Below are positions 14,234-14,756 of a stretch of DNA of 14,756 nucleotides, piece by piece. The notes below the pieces were generated by a model. That model saw nothing but the letters and a program-made list of their open reading frames with translations. It was not told the origin of the DNA and did not search any database. The stretch is from contig JAAZLP010000042.1 in the NCBI GenBank assembly GCA_012799265.1, forward strand, positions 1-14,756, written 5' to 3'. Source of the stretch: Phyllobacteriaceae bacterium (lineage in GTDB: Bacteria; Pseudomonadota; Alphaproteobacteria; Rhizobiales; Devosiaceae). How positions within the stretch are numbered: position 1 is the first letter of the stretch; every line of letters starts with the position of its first letter. Position numbers and translations under genes: made by a program.

Positions 14234-14265
14234 ATGGGGTCAAGCCGAAGGCCGACTGACCCCAT
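14234..14265 (-). terminator. Terminator-like hairpin after aapP
   Basis: ATGGGGTCA (minus strand, 14265-14257) and TGACCCCAT (14242-14234) form a perfect 9-bp stem with a 14-base inner part that can itself fold (GCC-GAA-GGC). It begins 21 bases after the aapP stop. The minus-strand tail reads TTTGCTTG, only mildly T-rich. It probably ends the aap transcript before the binding-protein gene. Confidence 0.65.
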
Positions 14266-14286
14266 GATATTTTGTGTACCGGAGAC

Positions 14287-14756
14287 CTAGTGCAGGATCT
14301 GGCTCAGGAACAATTTGGTGCGCTCATGCTGCGGATTGGAGAAGAACTCTTCCGGTTCGTTCTGCTCCACAATCTGGCCCTGATCCATGAAGATCACGCG
14401 GTTGGCGACCTGACGGGCGAAACCCATTTCGTGGGTAACGCAGATCATGGTCATGCCTTCCTCGGCAAGGCTGATCATCACTTCGAGCACTTCCTTGACC
14501 ATTTCCGGGTCGAGAGCGGAGGTGGGTTCGTCGAAGAGCATGATCCTGGGCTGCATGCAGAGCGATCGCGCAATGGCGACGCGCTGCTGCTGCCCACCCG
14601 AGAGCTGGCCGGGATATTTATTGGCCTGCTCGGGGATTTTGACCCTTTCGAGATAGTGCATGGCGCTCGCCTCGGCCTCGGCCTTGGGAACACCGCGCAC
14701 CCAGATGGGGGCCAGCGTCAGATTTTGCAGAATGGTCAGATGCGGGAAGAGGTTGA
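14287..14756 (-). CDS. aapP: General L-amino-acid ABC transporter ATPase AapP, 3' part only (runs off right edge)
   Basis: This is the C-terminal ~155 residues of the ATP-binding subunit of a polar amino-acid importer. Visible are the end of the Q-loop region (NLFPHLTILQNL), the ABC signature LSGGQQQRVAIARSL, Walker B IMLFDEPTSALD, the switch-His segment ICVTHEMGFARQVA and a C-terminus RTKLFLSQILH typical of the GlnQ/AapP group. Walker A and the start codon lie beyond the window. The frame is open to the last base, so an apparent start at 14700 is only an internal Val codon (GTG). In rhizobia the order is aapJ-aapQ-aapM-aapP, so the permease genes should lie just outside to the right. The stop (TAG, 14289-14287) is followed by a terminator-like hairpin. 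Confidence 0.9.
   Translation of the reverse strand, partial: NLFPHLTILQNLTLAPIWVRGVPKAEAEASAMHYLERVKIPEQANKYPGQLSGGQQQRVAIARSLCMQPRIMLFDEPTSALDPEMVKEVLEVMISLAEEGMTMICVTHEMGFARQVANRVIFMDQGQIVEQNEPEEFFSNPQHERTKLFLSQILH

Noticed and set aside
14205..14243. Upstream TTG start for the AapJ-like gene
   Set aside because: It would put the start inside the terminator hairpin and add a 13-residue stretch before the signal peptide, and it has no ribosome site. GTG 14204 fits better, though without proof.

Overview
The window looks like chromosomal DNA of a GC-rich alphaproteobacterium, most likely of the order Hyphomicrobiales (Devosia-like). The reasons are the general L-amino-acid (Aap) ABC transporter genes, the rhizobial-type cysteine synthase that carries GTAGNTG, an EcfG-type promoter in front of a nutrient-deprivation-type protein, and frequent TTG or GTG starts. 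The genus is an inference. No insertion sequence, phage gene, CRISPR array or integrase is visible. Coding is dense and no gap between genes exceeds 175 bases.

Left part (1-4512, minus strand). The 5' half of a gene for a small stress-type protein runs off the left edge and has a good candidate general-stress promoter. It is followed by a complete ferric-iron ABC importer, transcribed fbpC, fbpA, fbpB. An intrinsic terminator lies between fbpA and fbpB and ends three bases before the fbpB start codon.

Middle (4643-9717, plus strand). benE (BenE-family transporter) overlaps mobA (molybdenum cofactor guanylyltransferase). A tRNA-Asn(GUU) with encoded CCA follows. Next come an Fsr-type MFS efflux gene overlapping a small AHSA1/SRPBCC gene, and then a class I photolyase read from a TTG start. 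The photolyase is the most notable gene. Compared with E. coli PhrB as I recall it, it has a clean in-frame loss of 29 residues that fuses the positions of W277 and W306 into a single Trp. Its ribosome binding site lies inside a perfect 10-bp hairpin.

Right part (9878-14756). cysK, cls (two-HKD cardiolipin synthase) and alaX (alanyl-tRNA editing hydrolase) run on the plus strand. Facing them on the minus strand are a divergent AapJ-like amino-acid binding protein gene and the 3' part of aapP, the ATPase gene of the amino-acid importer. A strong hairpin separates those two, so the binding protein probably has its own transcript.

Most genes are ordinary housekeeping or transport genes. The signals worth following are the photolyase deletion, the SD-sequestering hairpin in front of it, the terminator inside the fbp operon, the EcfG-like promoter, and the tandem hairpins ahead of fsr.
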